Source of the DNA: Palsa-504 sp963744575
GTDB lineage: Bacteria; Actinomycetota; Actinomycetes; Streptosporangiales; Streptosporangiaceae
Direction: 5' to 3'
NCBI GenBank assembly: GCA_963744575.1
Contig: CAVUUF010000015.1
Coordinates: forward strand, 62,001 to 126,000
Length of the DNA: 64,000 bases
Positions 63,382-64,000 of the stretch are shown here, piece by piece. Below the pieces are notes generated by a model. That model was not told the DNA's origin. It did no database searches and saw only the letters and a list, made by a program, of their open reading frames with translations. Each line of letters begins with the position of its first letter. Within the stretch, counting starts at the first letter, position 1. The translations under genes and the position numbers were made by a program.

Positions 63382-63522
63382 ATGAACAGCTGGACATCGG
63401 CAGAATGGGACGCGGTTGCAGAACGTTCCCTGACACACGACCCGGCGCGGCCCGCACCCGTCCCCGCACCCGCGGTCACAGCCGGTCTGGCCAGCGCGCT
63501 GGCCCTGGCCGGTGCGGCATGA
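63382..63522 (+). CDS. Small protein of 46 residues, unknown
   Basis: From the ATG at 63382 with GGGAG 8 nt upstream: MNSWTSAEWDAVAERSLTHD, then a Pro/Ala-rich end. The strong ribosome site and the 4-nt overlap with the next frame argue for real translation. No family recognised. Confidence 0.5.
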   Translation: MNSWTSAEWDAVAERSLTHDPARPAPVPAPAVTAGLASALALAGAA

Positions 63523-63641
63523 GCCGGCAAACGCAAATACAGACCAGGCCGCGGCCACGCCCGGCGCCGGAGCCTCCGGCTGACGCGCCGACCGTCAGCG
63601 TCGGTATCGCGCGAACCTGGTTCGCGGACACGGATTCCTGA
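63519..63641 (+). CDS. Small protein of 40 residues, unknown
   Basis: Starts in an ATGA overlap with the previous small gene. It is basic and Pro-rich at first, then APTVSVGIARTWFADTDS. Unrecognised. The next 300 bases hold a readable but startless stretch (EIFKVTPEIAEYQQRFSRL). Confidence 0.4.
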   Translation: MSRQTQIQTRPRPRPAPEPPADAPTVSVGIARTWFADTDS

Positions 63642-63957
63642 CCGCTGGCCGTCGTGCCACGCCCGCCACTGTGCGGGCCGGCGCGGTGGGGAACGATCAG
63701 CAACCGAGATCTTCAAGGTCACCCCGGAGATCGCGGAGTACCAGCAGCGCTTTTCCCGGCTGATCAGCCACCGCGTCCCCTTCTGCGACGCCGGCCGGGC
63801 ATTCCAGCTCGCGCTCACCCCCGGCGCCGCCGAGAAGTTTGCCGCTGCACCAGGCAGCCTGGCGACCCCTACCTGGTCGGCGCCCGCAGCTGGCTCGCCT
63901 GCACTCTGCCCAGGGGGCACCCCGGCCGCCACCGGCCGAGGAAGGACGGGCTCCCGC

Positions 63958-64000
63958 ATGCCAGGCAACCCGGAAGACAGCGATGCAGACGACGCCACGC
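63958..64000 (+). CDS. Possible gene start running off the window
   Basis: ATG at 63958 with GGAAGG upstream begins PGNPEDSDADDAT and runs off the window end. Too short to identify. Confidence 0.25.
   Translation, partial: MPGNPEDSDADDAT

Overview
The window is very GC-rich DNA with dense coding on both strands, GTG starts and start-stop overlaps of the ATGA/GTGA type. Together with YfjP-type dynamin-like GTPases, an actinobacterial-style cobalamin operon and XRE-regulator remnants of the streptomycete kind, this points to a high-GC actinomycete chromosome. The genus cannot be fixed from the sequence alone.

Layout. (1) 1-7 kb: a trypsin-like/PDZ protease, a decayed VOC/methyltransferase chimera, a quinone-oxidoreductase-like MDR enzyme and two coupled dynamin-like GTPases. 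(2) 7.1-21.9 kb, minus strand: a cobalamin biosynthesis operon of twelve genes, read from a cobalamin riboswitch at about 21.9 kb through a chelatase-type AAA/VWA gene, cobO, cobB, cobI-cobM, cbiD, cobL, cbiG-cobJ, a ferredoxin, cobH, cbiX, bluB-cobT and cobA. Nearly every junction overlaps by 1-8 nt. (3) 22.3-27.3 kb: a sugar/glycolipid locus (NAD-dependent epimerase, GT2, GtrA-like protein, UDP-sulfoquinovose-synthase-like enzyme) plus a metallo-beta-lactamase-fold protein and a DUF6504-like protein. (4) 27.6-45.5 kb: glyA, a nucleoside hydrolase, a frameshifted cobN, a response regulator/histidine kinase pair, a membrane-anchored sigma-region-2-like protein, a PfkB kinase with an ADP-ribosylglycohydrolase, a VOC protein, cobQ, a 45-aa membrane peptide, cobD and a split transketolase pair. 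The B12 genes are therefore spread over three places (riboswitch operon, cobN, cobQ/cobD).

(5) 45.95-50.3 kb: a tRNA-Arg(TCT) gene carries an integrated element bounded by a 39-nt direct repeat of the tRNA 3' half. It is visibly AT-richer than its surroundings and holds a truncated tyrosine integrase, a broken XRE-regulator fragment, and a two-gene cassette: an AlbA_2/Schlafen-like protein followed by a TIR/nucleoside-deoxyribosyltransferase-like protein. This cassette is the best candidate for an undescribed (probably anti-phage) system. (6) 51-64 kb: an accessory region of decay, with a helicase pseudogene split by an IS1380-family element, an intact VapBC-type pair, a TetR/VOC divergent pair, an intact cupin, and a series of frameshifted genes (PhnB-like VOC, epoxide hydrolase, second VOC, YceI, MFS, TniB-like ATPase).

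A second theme is short palindromic repeats that sit in frame inside otherwise intact genes. A 63-nt element lies in the CobI-CobM linker and also in an intergenic region 23.6 kb away. G-run hairpin elements lie in cobB and the nucleoside hydrolase, with a third copy between genes. A different double-hairpin insert lies in cobQ. These resemble, in behaviour, the protein-coding palindromic elements of Rickettsia.
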